Part shown: positions 55,101-64,000 of the stretch, one piece after another
Numbering within the stretch: position 1 is the stretch's first letter
Layout of the letters: each line of letters opens with the position of its first letter
Source of the DNA: Megalobrama amblycephala
Lineage: Eukaryota; Chordata; Actinopteri; Cypriniformes; Xenocyprididae
Length of the DNA stretch: 64,000 nucleotides
Assembly (NCBI RefSeq): GCF_018812025.1
Contig: NC_063049.1
Coordinates: 13,798,258 to 13,862,257, forward strand
Reading direction: 5' to 3'
The notes under the pieces: generated by a model
What the model was told of the DNA's origin: nothing
What the model saw: the letters and a program-made list of their open reading frames with translations, nothing else
Database searches by the model: none
Position numbers and translations under genes: made by a program

Positions 55101-57053
55101 GATGTTTGAATGTGATTGGATATGGCAGGTATGCTGCTGGTGTGTGGTGGTTTAGTCAATGGACCGTACGCTCTCATCACAACAGCCGTCTCTGCTGACT
55201 TGGTGAGTGTGTGTGTAGATAGGAAATGCCTTTTATCACTAGCATAATCTTGTGTGTATTCATGTGTCAGATGCTGTTTTTTTGGATTGATTTATTGGTT
55301 TATGGATTATTTGGTTTAATTCTATAGGGAACACACAAGAGTCTGAAGGGCAATGCCAGGGCTCTCTCTACAGTTACAGCTATTATAGATGGCACTGGAT
55401 CTGTTGGTAAGAGCCTTTTAACTATCATATCTCTAGCTACTCAGTCAATATTCATGATTTATTGTGAAGCGGTCTCATGTAGGGCAGAGAGAGGTCACTC
55501 TTGCACCTTTCATCTTCTGCAGGTGCTGCTGTGGGCCCTTTGCTGGCAGGGCTGTTGTCAGCACAAGGCTGGGATCAGGTCTTTTACATGCTCATGACCG
55601 CAGACTTTTTTGCACTTTTGGTGAGTCTAAATAAAAGCTAAGTACATTTGCCTAATTTGTAAAAAGCATAGTTCTTTCATTGCTGATTTTTAGAGCAAAA
55701 TTTTTGAAGAACCTATATGAAACTACTATTCATAGAGACCATATCTATCAAGCTCCTACAATAATCAAAAAAATAGCTTAAAGGTAGTTTTTAAGTCTTC
55801 TGAAGCCACACAATGTGAGGAACAAGCCAAAATTTAAGTTGTTTTTCACAGGTTTTCTCAATTCTGCTCCCAAATCTTTTTCTCCATCCTGCATATTCAG
55901 ATGACCTACATTTTGGTCAGTTTTTCACATAAAGTTATTATATGGTTTCAGAAGACTTTTAGGCCAGTGTTTCTCAACCATGGGACCTGAGACCCACTAG
56001 GGCAGTGGTTCTCACCCTTTTTGAATCAAAGACCCCCTCTTTGTCCATATTCAAAGGCCCTCCTATCTAAGCTGATATGCATGTCATAAAAATAAATAAA
56101 CTCAAAAATATGTCAGTTTAATTTTGTGCATCTTTATTTTATTTTATTTATGTTAGCATTTTAATTAAGATTAAGTTATAACTAAATTTAAATAATTTTA
56201 TGATTTACAGAGTCCCCCCTGGAAGTTTGTTTAGGACCCCTGGTACGGAACCACTGCACTAGGGGGCCTTAGCAAACTTACAAGGGGGGACTCTTCCAAG
56301 ATGGCTTAAAATGATTTAAAATAACACAAAACAAGCTTTAAAATAAGCTAAAATGCTAAACATGTAGATGTAAGCTGACATATTACATATTTTAATCTCT
56401 TTATATATAAATTTTATAATTATGTCAGGCTCTAAAATATTTTATCGGGTAGAAAAAATACCCACAAATCACTAACTAATAGGAAAGTCATATACATTCA
56501 TTAATAATAAAACATGCAAAGCCTGAAGAACATTCAGGGATTTATTATTGAATTAAATTATCTGATTCTAATTATTTTATTGAATTCTTTTAATATATTG
56601 CAACTCCTAATTTCTGTAAATAAAAAAACATTTGGAAATGTGCAGCTTTGTCAAAACAAGAGAAGTACCAGAAATATATTATTCTTAATGTGTATTTGAT
56701 GAGTTTGAGGGCCTTTTGGAGCCAGAGAAGTGGTCACTATAAATTGTTGTATGGGAACATGAACAGAATAGAACTTTATTTATTCCTGTAAAGTTTTGCA
56801 GTCTACCCTTGGCAGTTCAATACAATAGTTGATATACAATGCGATAACACAGTGTACATTTAACACTCTGGTGCTATTAATGTGGCTGTCAAAATGACAA
56901 CATGTACTATATTTAATAATAATAAGAAGAAGAAGTTTTATTTATATAGCACCTTTCCAAAGCTCAATGATGCTTTACAGTGTATAATTAATAATTAATT
57001 ATAATTTTATATTTTGGCATTATTTTAGTGCCATAGTGGTTTTTTTTTTATAA

Positions 57054-57091
<38 letters not shown>

Positions 57092-57711
57092 TTTTTTTTT
57101 TTTTTTTTTTTTACTAATTTTTTATATTAAATATATATTTTCCAAAACATATTTTACTCTAAAACTGTGAGGAAAATCAAAGCGAGTTATATCCCAAATT
57201 TGAAGTTGATATCTCAAAAAATTAGCTTTCAGTAAGATTTTGTTTGGGCACAATACCAAGCGCTCCCACTAGTAGAAATTCATTTCCCATTCATTTCCAA
57301 TGCGGCCATTTTTTTTTTACCAAGAGGGAGCACAAGTGTGACTATTTTTTTCAAGACCATTTAACCTGTTCGAATCATGTTCATGAGCACCAGAGGGTTA
57401 AGAAAAGTGATACATTAATCAAAGAATTCACACACGGTACAATTAACATCCCTAATTGTTATGTATGTAACCCTATTGCTATTGTATGTTTTTCAGCTTT
57501 TGCTGAGACTTGTGATGAAGGAGCTTCGCTCTCATAGGAGCCGTCCAGGAGTCGCTGTCGAGTGAGTGCTGTTTTGTGCTTGTTCTTTACAGTTACGGTT
57601 GCAAATCAATGACCAAAACATACAGGGGACTTCCTATCTTTGCTCATTTCAGTTTTGATAATACGTCTTATTTTTCCCCCTCCTGTGTATTTTAGACTGA
57701 AGGAACATTGA
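37199..57711 (+). CDS. slc37a1: Solute carrier family 37 member 1 (sugar-phosphate antiporter), 19 coding exons, 526 aa
   Basis: Coding exons: 37199-37254, 40190-40271, 40724-40826, 41631-41709, 43958-44093, 45019-45095, 45296-45462, 45583-45635, 49928-50005, 50103-50231, 50316-50406, 51595-51657, 52557-52642, 52752-52800, 55129-55202, 55328-55406, 55523-55620, 57497-57561, 57696-57711. All have GT/AG borders; together they give 1581 bases in one frame. Known role: ER-membrane glucose-6-phosphate/phosphate exchange, major facilitator superfamily. Visible features are an N-terminal GIRFLASF segment, SRKPISIVK (about 38-46), an NCS sequon at 52-54 in the first lumenal loop, GERLPIR (about 109-115), GWPSVVTC followed by GNWFGKGRRG, and STLFDVGG (about 362-369). 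NGPYALITTAVSADLGTHKSLKGNA and IDGTGSVGAA follow. Residues about 236-305 form the variable central loop. Segments such as DYSFLCAYAIGMYLSG and HPNDLK match SLC37A1 better than SLC37A2. Human SLC37A1 is about 533 aa, so length agrees. Confidence 0.95.
37255..39794. other. slc37a1 intron 1, first part
   Basis: AT-rich intronic sequence with T-runs and GTTT-type runs near 38100-38140. No exon, RNA gene or element end supported. Confidence 0.5.
39795..40089. mobile_element. Palindromic MITE (AAGGGAYAGTTCACCC), about 295 bp
   Basis: Long inverted arms: AAGGGACAGTTCACCCAAAA at the left, its inverse before TTTAA at 40088-40092. The arms cover most of the element (for example AAGTTGTTTCAAACCTGTAT and its mirror). 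It lies about 100 bases upstream of exon 2. Confidence 0.88.
40866..41593. mobile_element. Palindromic MITE (AGGATTAGT family), copy 2, filling intron 3
   Basis: Arms AGGATTAGTCCACTTTTAAA and TTTAAAAGTGGACTAATCCT with TTAA on both sides (40862-40865 and 41594-41597). It takes up 728 of the 804 bases of slc37a1 intron 3. Confidence 0.9.
42493..43445. mobile_element. TTAA-family MITE, copy 4
   Basis: Begins AAGGTGGCGTAG after CTTAA and ends GGGCACC before TTTAA. Internal order as copies 2 and 3. In slc37a1 intron 4. Confidence 0.85.
44106..44441. mobile_element. Mariner-type MITE, about 336 bp
   Basis: CAGTCAAACCAAAATGTATT at the left and TAATTTTTGGTTTGACTG at the right, with TA dinucleotides outside both ends. 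Subterminal TGTCTGAATAATTTTTGG motifs are repeated inside. Confidence 0.85.
44450..44925. mobile_element. Dispersed family R, copy 3
   Basis: AAGTCTCTTAAGCTCACCAA through TTTGATCAAAAATACAGTAA to AAATCTGACCCCAGAC. Same orientation as copy 1. In slc37a1 intron 5. Confidence 0.65.
45705..47790. mobile_element. Dispersed family R, copy 4, split by a Tc1-like element
   Basis: The left part runs 45705-45961 (ATTAAACTGATCAAAAATGA, TCAAATCAGCATATA). The right part resumes at 47535 with AGAATGATTTCTGAAGGATC and ends near CCAACCCCAAACTTTTGAAC. Joining across the insert restores the order of the other copies. Confidence 0.75.
45962..47534 (-). mobile_element. Tc1-like DNA transposon, degenerate, 1573 bp
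   Basis: Inverted ends CAGTGGTGGTCAGAATTATT and AATAATTCTGACCACAACTG with TA on each side. The transposase frame is on the minus strand but broken; one surviving piece at 46504-46707 contains HMDKKYPMPTVKYTAGSLM. The family is the same as 60010-61562. Confidence 0.9.
47792..48074. mobile_element. Short MITE (CAAGGCTTTGTTCAAACTG ends)
   Basis: The left CAAGGCTTTGTTCAAACTG is mirrored by CTGAACAAAGCCTG at the right. About 283 bp, in slc37a1 intron 8. Confidence 0.7.
48075..48890. other. slc37a1 intron 8 stretch, nothing recognised
   Basis: Unique-looking sequence without supported exon, RNA gene or transposon end. Confidence 0.45.
48895..48943. repeat. ATCT/GATA inverted microsatellite
   Basis: Short ATCT run, TATATATA centre, then seven GATA units; a smaller version of the arrangement at 7267-7385. 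Confidence 0.9.
49172..49399. mobile_element. Short MITE (AAGGGATAGTTCACCCC)
   Basis: AAGGGATAGTTCACCCC at the left and GGGTGAACTATCCCTT at the right, with TTAA at both ends (49168-49171 region and 49400-49403). Related by its termini to 39795-40089. Confidence 0.85.
50546..51093. mobile_element. MITE with ATAGGCTCATTTTCCAACTC arms
   Basis: GGAGCACTCTACTATTTTTG and AATAGGCTCATTTTCCAACT at the left are mirrored by AGTTGGAAAATGAGCCTATT and AGAGTGCTGC at the right. In slc37a1 intron 11. Confidence 0.85.
51855..52342. mobile_element. Dispersed family R, copy 5
   Basis: GGTTTGGGGTCGG, AAAGCGACAGTAAAAACATT, GAATGATTTCTGAAGGATCA and TTACCGACCCCAAACTTTTG in the family order. In slc37a1 intron 12. 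Confidence 0.7.
52835..53016. mobile_element. Short palindromic MITE, about 182 bp
   Basis: AGGTGATGATACACGGAGCA at the left and TTGCTCTGTGTATCACCTT at the right. Centre CCATTGAGAATGGGCAACAA versus TTGTTGCCCATTCTCAACGG. It starts 35 bases after exon 14. Confidence 0.88.
53150..54640. mobile_element. Dispersed family R, copy 6, split by a TTAA element
   Basis: AAGAAGTCTGTTATGCTCAC through ACTGTCACTTTTGATCAATT, interrupted at 54051-54567, then ending with GAACTGACCCCAAACTTTTG. Additional foreign sequence around 53245-53740 includes GCTAACATG-like motifs. Confidence 0.65.
54051..54567. mobile_element. TTAA-flanked MITE (RGGTGTTATAGAGGATGTTTT ends), 517 bp
   Basis: GGGTGTTATAGAGGATGTTT at the left and AAACATCCTCTATAACACCT at the right with TTAA on both sides (54047-54050 and 54568-54571). 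It contains a perfect 16-bp palindrome at 54205-54237. Confidence 0.92.
56003..56256. mobile_element. hAT-like MITE with perfect 8-bp target duplication
   Basis: CAGTGGTTCTCACCC at the left and CGGAACCACTG at the right. CACTAGGG occurs at 55995-56002 and again at 56257-56264. It is inserted in a related CAGTGTTTCTCAACCATGGG-type repeat. In slc37a1 intron 17. Confidence 0.9.
56265..57050. other. slc37a1 intron 17 stretch, nothing recognised
   Basis: AT-rich intronic sequence without a supported exon or element boundary. Confidence 0.45.
57056..57111. repeat. (TA)n followed by poly-T
   Basis: About 14 TA units, then some 25 T residues, in intron 17. Confidence 0.95.
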
Positions 57712-59640
57712 GTACTTTGCACTAACTGAGCGAGAGAGAGAGGGTGAAGGGCAGCGCTGGATACAAATGTTCATCTCTCACCAGTTGTTATCTGACCACT
57801 TCCTACTCTGGACCAAAACTTGACTAAAACCTGTGCTCAGTCCTCTGTTTTAGAAAATGGACTATACAAAGAGACATTTTATACCCTTTTTCAGAAGAAA
57901 AATCAACGGTTTAGGGTGACTGCAAAGCAACTTTAAGGAAAAATTTTCTTATAGAATATTTTCCACCTGCAGCTCTGCTTGCATTCTGTCCCCAAACAAA
58001 TGAACATCACTCAACATGAAATCAAGCCTAAATATCCCTCCAGTTAAACAATGCACAATTGCACAACCAAAAGTAGCCTCCCTTTGTTGCTAACAAGGGG
58101 ATTTTTTTAAATAAATGCAGTAAAATTTCTTCCTCTAGACCACTGCCGGGCACACAGCGCCTTCATTAAACACGCAGAACAAATGTCCCTGTAAACAGTT
58201 CATAAATCCATTCTTGCATGAATTGTCACATTGAATTGGACCATGACAATTTATGTAAGAATGGTTTAAGAAATATTTACACCGAAATTTGTTCTGCTCG
58301 TGTTTCATAAACTCGGCCCACAAAGCGTATAGTTTATCTGTGTGTGTGTGTGTGTGTATATGTGTATATATATTATATATATATGCTAAATCGATAATAT
58401 ATTATTATTCTCATCTGCCTTTCTATGAACCAAAGCCATTCTTGTTAGTCATTGAAAAAATTTTGTATTTGGACAGTTTTCTACGGATCCCCTAAAATGA
58501 CATGGTGGTGGAAAAAATATGGGATTGGAGGAAAAAATATATTTCAGTGCTTCTGCGTTCGTTCGCAAAAGTTTTGCCTTCCTTCGAGAAACTTTGCATT
58601 CCCTCGCAAAGAACTTTTGTGAGGGCGAATGCAAAGTTTCTTGGGGGGAACACAAAACATTTTTCCTCCTATCTCTTTTTATTTTTATTTTTTATTTGAT
58701 TTTTTTTTTTTTTGTTAATCACCATGTCCCTCGAGGGGTTCTGTAGTTTTTTTGTGTGTCTTACTGTGGTGACATTAAAAGTTCTTATCCTGTGGTTGTA
58801 TATAGGGGATCCACTAGGTGATTTAGCCATATGACTAATTATTTTCCCTTTTATTTATTTTACATTATTTATTTGACTTTCACTGCTGGCCTGTGACTTA
58901 ATGAATAATCATGTTTTAAGTCATTATGAAAGAAGGTTAGCAATTATTTTTATCTGACCACTGATTACTATACATTCATATACAAACAAAATTCAAGCTG
59001 TTCTATATTAATAATACAAGAGATATCAACATTTTGATTTGTTTTCTCTGTAGGATACAGTATTAGATTTTTAAAAAGCGTTTCTGTTGGCAGGTTCAAA
59101 ATGTTCACATCAAGCTCAGACTGTATGATATAAATCAGTGCGAGCGAATCAAGAGTCTCCTTGACTGTAATTGTATGTGCGCATTTAGGACCCGCACCTG
59201 CCTCTGCAGCTATAAATATTTAAAGTGTCTATTTGAATGTTCAGGTTACTGTGGGATTGTGTCGTTCTGCAGAGCTAGAGGCACATGTAGATGTTTGTTA
59301 TAAAGCTTGGACCTCTTACATAATCATGCGTTTAGCACGTGTGCATTTGCCCTTATAGGACGACATTCTCTAGGTGATTGAATGTATCTGTATAATTTAT
59401 GGGTAGAACATTGGTGTAATGAGATACAATATATTGTGCCTTTTTTGTATTTGCTTTTTTGTATAGGGATATGTCTTTGGAGTGTTCATTTTTAAGTTAT
59501 TGTCAGCTGCTTTACAGAATCCTGTGGAAGTAATAGAGATTTGGGAATTATCTGTATATGTTGCTGTGTGTACAAATAGGACATTTTGAATAAAGCGGAC
59601 ACAAAATGCAATAAATCTTTCTTTCTTGTAACAGTGCAAA
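57712..59640 (+). other. slc37a1: slc37a1 3' UTR with polyadenylation signals
   Basis: From the TGA at 57709-57711 to two AATAAA hexamers at 59589-59594 and 59610-59615, about 1.9 kb without an intron signal that I would trust. It includes a GT microsatellite (about 58337-58358), TATATA runs, and a patch at 58555-58650 of alternating TTCGCAAAAG and AACTTTGCATTC motifs in both orientations. The transcript end is inferred. Confidence 0.65.
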
Positions 59641-59673
59641 AAAATACACCCACACTATATGGACACACACTCT

Positions 59674-61713
59674 GGCTATGTCCGAAATCTTAGGGCAACA
59701 ACAAAGCAACAAGTCAGCTGTCTATCAGGCAATGACTTTGCAGGCAGTGTTTGCGCTTCATGAAACTTCAATTTCAGGCAGATTGAGGCAGAGTATGGTT
59801 TAATGATCTACAGCAAAATAGAGCTTTGGTGAAAACTAAGTGAAAATTTTATTACTACAATAGTAATTTATCACTAGAATTAACCTCAAGTGGAAAATGT
59901 TAGTCAAAAACATACATTTACACACAAACTGAGCACTAACCGTAACTATCATGTAATGGAACGCACAGAATTATGGGATATTAAACAAACTCAAAGGCAG
60001 CAAGGGATACAGTGGTGGTCAGAATTATTGGCACCCTTGGTAAATGTGATCAAAGTTGACTGTAAAAATAAATCTGCTTTGTTTATCCTTTTGATCTTTA
60101 ATTCATAAAATTAGCAAAAATCTAACCTTTCATTGAAGAAAAAGAATTGAAAGTGGGAAGAAAATCACATTATGAAAACATGTTGGCCACAATTATTGAC
60201 ACCCCTAGAATTTTTTATGAGTAAAATATCTCTAAAGTATTTTTTTAGCACACCAGGTGATCATGAACATGAAATTGTCCAGCCATGACTTCCTGTTCCA
60301 CAGGAGTATAAACATGAGGAAACACAAAGGCCAAATTCCCTTAATCATTCATCACAATGAGTAAAACCAAAGAATATCGTTCTGATGTGCAGCAAAAGAT
60401 TGTTGAGCTTCACAAAATAGAAAGTGGCTGTAAGAAGATAGCTAAAGCATTGAAAATCCCCATTTCCACCATCAGGGCAATAATTAAGAAGTTTCAATCA
60501 ACTAAAGATGTTACAAATCTGCCTGGAAGAGGACATGTCTAAATCGTCCTAATGCGCGGTAAGGAGGAAAGTTTGAGTGGACAAAGACTCTCCAAAGATC
60601 ACAGTTGGAGAATTGCAGAGATTAGTTGAGTCTTAAGTCTCAGAAAGCCTAAAAAACTTATCAAACAGCACCTACATCACCACAAGTTGTTCAGGAGGGT
60701 TTCAAGAAAAATCCTCTGCTCTCATCCAGAAACAATCTCCAGCATATTCAGTTGTCAGACACGACTGAAACTTCAAACAGGACTGGCTTCTATGGTCAGA
60801 TGAAAAAAAAAAAAAAAAAAGAGCTTTTTGGCAGCAAACCCACCAGATGGGTTTGGTGCACACATGGATAAAAAGTGCCCCATGCCCACGGTTAAATATA
60901 CTGCTGGATCTTTAATGTCGCGGGACTATTTTTCTGTTGGAGGTCCTGGACAACTTGTTCAGATACATGGTATCATGGATTCTATCAAATACCATCAGAT
61001 AAAAAATCAAAACCTGACCGCTTCTGCTAGAAATCCAATAATGGGCCATGGTTGGATCTTCCATCAGGACAATAATCCAAAACAAACATCAAAACCAACA
61101 CAAAAATGTGTCACTTTCTGCCATGGCCGTCCCAGTCCCCTGACCTGAACCCTATAGAAAATGAGTGAAGTGAACTGAAGAGAAGAAGCACCAACATGGA
61201 GCTGGAATCTGAAGGATCTGGAGAGATTCTGTATGGAGGAAGGATCTCTGATCTCTTGTCAGGTGATCTCCAAACTCATCAGGCATTATAGGTGAAGACT
61301 CAGAGCTGTTTTCTTGGCAAAAGGAGGTTGCAGAAAGTATTGAATAAAAGTGTGCCAATAATTGTGGCCAACATGTTTTGGAGAAAAACATTTATTTCAT
61401 AATGTGATTTTCCACCCACTTTCAATTCTTTTTCTTCAATGAAAGGTTAGCTTTTTGCTAATTTTATGAATTAAAGATTAAATGGATAAACAATGCAGAT
61501 TTATTTTTACAGTCATCTTTGATCATATTTACCAAGGGTGCCAATAATTCTGACCACAACTGTACATCTATGCTGCCTTCAATAATTGGTCAGATGAAGG
61601 TATCTCCGGAGGCATGAAGTGAAGATAATACTGGATTTGTACATGCCTTGATGCCTTCCTACTTTGAAATGCATCCTCAGAAGGCAGATTTTTTTAAGAT
61701 TTTGGGTGCAGCC
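59674..61713. mobile_element. MITE (GGCTGCGTCCGAAAAC family) split by a Tc1-like element
   Basis: The left part 59674-60009 and right part 61563-61713 carry the same motifs as 35725-36246 (TTTAATGATCTACAGCAA, CAGAAGGCAG, TTTTGGGTGCAGCC). The Tc1-like insert sits at a TA. Confidence 0.8.
60010..61562 (+). pseudogene. Tc1-like transposon with broken transposase, 1553 bp
   Basis: Inverted ends CAGTGGTGGTCAGAATTATT and AATAATTCTGACCACAACTG, with TA on each side. The N-terminal 61 codons from 60357 encode a helix-turn-helix DNA-binding region with SGCKKIAKALKIPISTIRAI. The frame then stops at 60540 in the region corresponding to PGRG plus basic residues. A later frame (60828-61148) keeps HMDKKCPMPTVKYTAGSLM and the second-Asp block WIFHQDNNPKQTSK. 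The first catalytic block around 60790 is disrupted by an A-run and frameshift. Non-functional copy of the family at 45962-47534, and opposite in orientation to it. Confidence 0.9.
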
Positions 61714-61749
61714 TATAAGGATAAAATATTGGGACAGACCTCTTAATTC

Positions 61750-62335
61750 TTGAATTCAGTTGTTTCAATCAGACCCATTGCCACAGGTGTATAAAATCAA
61801 GCACCTAGCCATGTAGTCTGCGATTCCATAGCTGAAAAGTTCCAAACTTCCACTAGCATTAATATCAGCACATAAACTGTGCGGCAGGAGCTTCATGGAG
61901 TGGGTTTCCCTGGCCAAGCCGATGCATGCAAGCTTAACATCACCAAATACAATTGCCAAGCGTTGGATGGAGTGGTGTAAAGCACACCGCCACTGGACTC
62001 TGGAGCAGTAGAAACGTGTTCTGTGGAGTGACAAGTCACGCTTCTCTGATTGGCAGTCTAATGGGTGAGTCTGGATTTGGCAGATACCAGCTGAACATGA
62101 CCTGCCTGACTGTATTGTGCTAACTGTACATTTTGGTGGAGGAGGAATAATGGTATGGGGCTGTATTTCAGGTGTTGGGCTAGACCCCTTTCTTCCAGTA
62201 AAGGGAAATCTTCATCTTTTTCAGCATGCCAAGATGCTATGCTTCCAACTTTGTGGGAACAGTTTGGGGAAGGCCCTTTTCTATTCCAACAGGACTGTGC
62301 CCCAGTGCACAAAGCAAGGTAGTGTTGTCAAAAGT
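61750..62335 (+). pseudogene. Second, different Tc1-like transposase fragment
   Basis: 62117-62270 encodes VHFGGGGIMVWGCISG and PVKGNL. Around 62285 the sequence turns into QQDCAPVHKA in a shifted frame, the second-Asp region. Upstream in other frames lie KRWMEWCKAHRHWTLEQWKR-like residues and a WSDKSRF block. Frameshifted, and terminal repeats are not seen. It belongs to a different Tc1 subgroup from 60010-61562. Confidence 0.8.
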
Positions 62336-62505
62336 ACCAACCGCGATCAAGTCAGTACTGAAATATTAAAAATATGACACTTTGAGCACTGTAGAGCGGA
62401 TTCGTAAACACCACTGACTGGCCTTAATGTTCATGTGCTCATCAGATATGTCTGTGATTGGCTTCAATGATCAACGCTTCAAAAACATGTTGTAAATAGA
62501 CATCA

Positions 62506-63248
62506 ATGGTTGAATCCCAAATGGCACAATTCTATGCATTTTCCGTCTTGTGGACTTACAATGGCTGCCGCATGCGAATGTCCGTTAAGTCCACGAGACC
62601 TAAGGGTGTTCCATTCATCATTTTAGGTTTCAGAAGGGTGCTTGCAAGTGCCCCCGTTATGCGCCCTCAATGCGCACTTCAGCTGAGCCCACAAGTCTGC
62701 GAGCTACACAGTGGAATTTACCCGGCACTCAAAGCGGCATTATGTCACGAAAGTGCGGACTCAGAGGAAGACAGTGAAGGTTTAGGCCCAGGTGAAACAA
62801 AGTACATTTCAATAATATACTTAAAGTGCTCTATTTTCACGCACTAATTTTGTACTTAATATAATAAAAATTGTTCTTTAGTACTTCTTTAGATAATCTT
62901 AAGAACATCTAAGTGTACTCAACTGTGCTATTTTGAGACACCATGAAATATGAACTTAAATGTGCTTTTAATATACTATCTCTGTATTTAAAAAATATAT
63001 ATTTAGTTACCACTTGTAGTACACTATGTACTATAAGTAGTATCTAAATATATTTTTTAAATACAGAGATAGTATATTAAAAGCACAGTTGAGTACACTT
63101 AGATGTTCTTAAGATTATCTAAAGAAGTACTAAACAAGAATTTTTAGTATATTAAGTACAAATTAGTGCACGAAAATAGAGCACTTTAAATACATTATAG
63201 AAATGTACTTTTTTTTCACCTGGGGGGTGCTATTTGGGATTCAGCCAA
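62506..63248. mobile_element. MITE (TTGAATCCCAAATGGCAC ends) with a nested palindrome
   Basis: TTGAATCCCAAATGGCAC at the left is mirrored by GGTGCTATTTGGGATTCAGC at the right. The interior is interrupted by 62787-63224. Confidence 0.75.
62787..63224. mobile_element. Long palindromic MITE, about 438 bp
   Basis: CCCAGGTGAAACAAAGTACA at the left and TGTACTTTTTTTTCACCTGG at the right. Arms of roughly 190 bp, for example GAACATCTAAGTGTACTCAA and its mirror near 63090. Confidence 0.9.
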
Positions 63249-63308
63249 TGACGCTCTTCACCTTACACAGATACACACAGGAGCATTTGAAATCAGTCGT
63301 CTGTCAGC

Positions 63309-63902
63309 TATGGAAGGCCAAAAGGTTCAAAAACACGTGCATTTTTATGTCAATGACGTAAAATAAGTGTAATTCATGCTAGGACTGTCAAACGATTAAT
63401 CGCGATTAATCGCATACAAAATAAAAGTTTGAGTTTGCCTAATATATGTGTGAGTACTGTGTGTAATTATTATGTATATATAAATACAAACAAATTAATG
63501 TATTTAGTAAGAGAAATATCTTATTTATGAACAAAATATTTTTATTTACATATAATATAAATTATATAAAAATATAAATAAATACATATACTTGTAAATA
63601 TTTCTCAAATATATACATGAATGTGTTTGTATTTATATATATACATAATAATTACACACAGTACTCACACATATATTGGGCAAACTCAAACTTTTATTTT
63701 GTATGCGATTAATCGCGATTAATGGTTTGACAGCCCTAATTCACGCATTAAATATGCGCGCGTGAAAAATCGGCGCATTAAATACGCGTATTCAACACAT
63801 ATTAAACGCGTAAAATATGCATTAAATACACGTGAAATACACATATTTTATGTGTTGTTGTCGTTTTAAAGTTCACGTTTTTTAACCTTTTGGCCTTCTA
63901 TA
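63309..63902. mobile_element. Inverted-repeat element holding a hAT-like insert
   Basis: CTATGGAAGGCCAAAAGGTT at 63309 is mirrored by AACCTTTTGGCCTTCTATAG ending at 63902. Between them lie ATTAAATACGCG/CGCGTATT-type short palindromic repeats (63745-63850). Confidence 0.65.
63380..63738. mobile_element. hAT-like MITE with 8-bp target duplication
   Basis: TAGGACTGTCAAACGATTAA at the left and TTAATGGTTTGACAGCCCTA at the right, both next to tandem GATTAATCGC motifs. ATTCATGC (63372-63379) and ATTCACGC (63739-63746) agree in 7 of 8 positions. Confidence 0.85.
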
Positions 63903-64000
63903 GTCAGCGGACCGATCTGCTGCTAGATGCCTGCTTTCAAAACGCTTTCAAATTCAAACACTTCTGTGTGCTTTTAAACGCTCCAGTGCATTCATCATTG

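Noticed and set aside
57244..57537. 97-residue frame overlapping slc37a1 exon 18
   Set aside because: Mostly intron 17 sequence in a different frame from the transporter.

Overview
The window is vertebrate DNA, almost certainly from a ray-finned fish and probably a cyprinid. It holds intron-bearing genes with GT/AG splice sites, a fish-type mixture of Tc1-like, hAT-like and TTAA-target DNA transposons with many palindromic MITEs, and long microsatellites. The cyprinid assignment rests on my memory of these repeat families; I ran no database search. There is no bacterial or phage content.

Three protein-coding genes are supported. (1) 74-1165 (+) is an intact single-exon 5-HT1F-type serotonin receptor (htr1f). 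(2) 21650-33539 (-) is an eight-coding-exon gene that assembles to 372 residues, with an N-terminal glutaredoxin domain (CPHC) and a C-terminal DUF547 domain; a noncoding first exon ends at 34348. (3) 37199-57711 (+) is slc37a1, 19 coding exons that assemble exactly in frame to 526 residues, with a noncoding first exon near 36.5 kb and a 3' UTR of about 1.9 kb. Genes 2 and 3 lie head to head about 2.1 kb apart; most of the gap is one MITE with another nested inside it.

The 1.2-21.6 kb interval between htr1f and the glutaredoxin-DUF547 gene is made of repeats. A TIR-bounded element at 9.0-11.5 kb contains a hierarchical minisatellite (subunits of 42-49 bp, a 133-bp unit, a 638-bp super-unit). 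At 13.2-19.7 kb there is a deep nest of DNA transposons. It is split by a very young LTR retrotransposon (14618-18150, minus strand) with 386-bp LTRs that differ at one position I could see, and a 5-bp target duplication. Its only open reading frame is a 912-codon Gag-like, proline-rich protein carrying three different in-frame tandem arrays. I see no protease, reverse transcriptase or integrase, so it must depend on proteins supplied elsewhere.

The introns of both multi-exon genes and the 59.6-64 kb tail are filled with further MITEs: four copies of a roughly 960-bp TTAA family, two copies of a palindromic family next to exons of both genes, two degenerate Tc1 elements of about 1.55 kb, and hAT-like elements with 8-bp target duplications. 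I found no new multi-gene system. The best candidates for a closer look are the Gag-only LTR element, the nested satellite transposon with a patch copied into it, and the glutaredoxin-DUF547 fusion gene.
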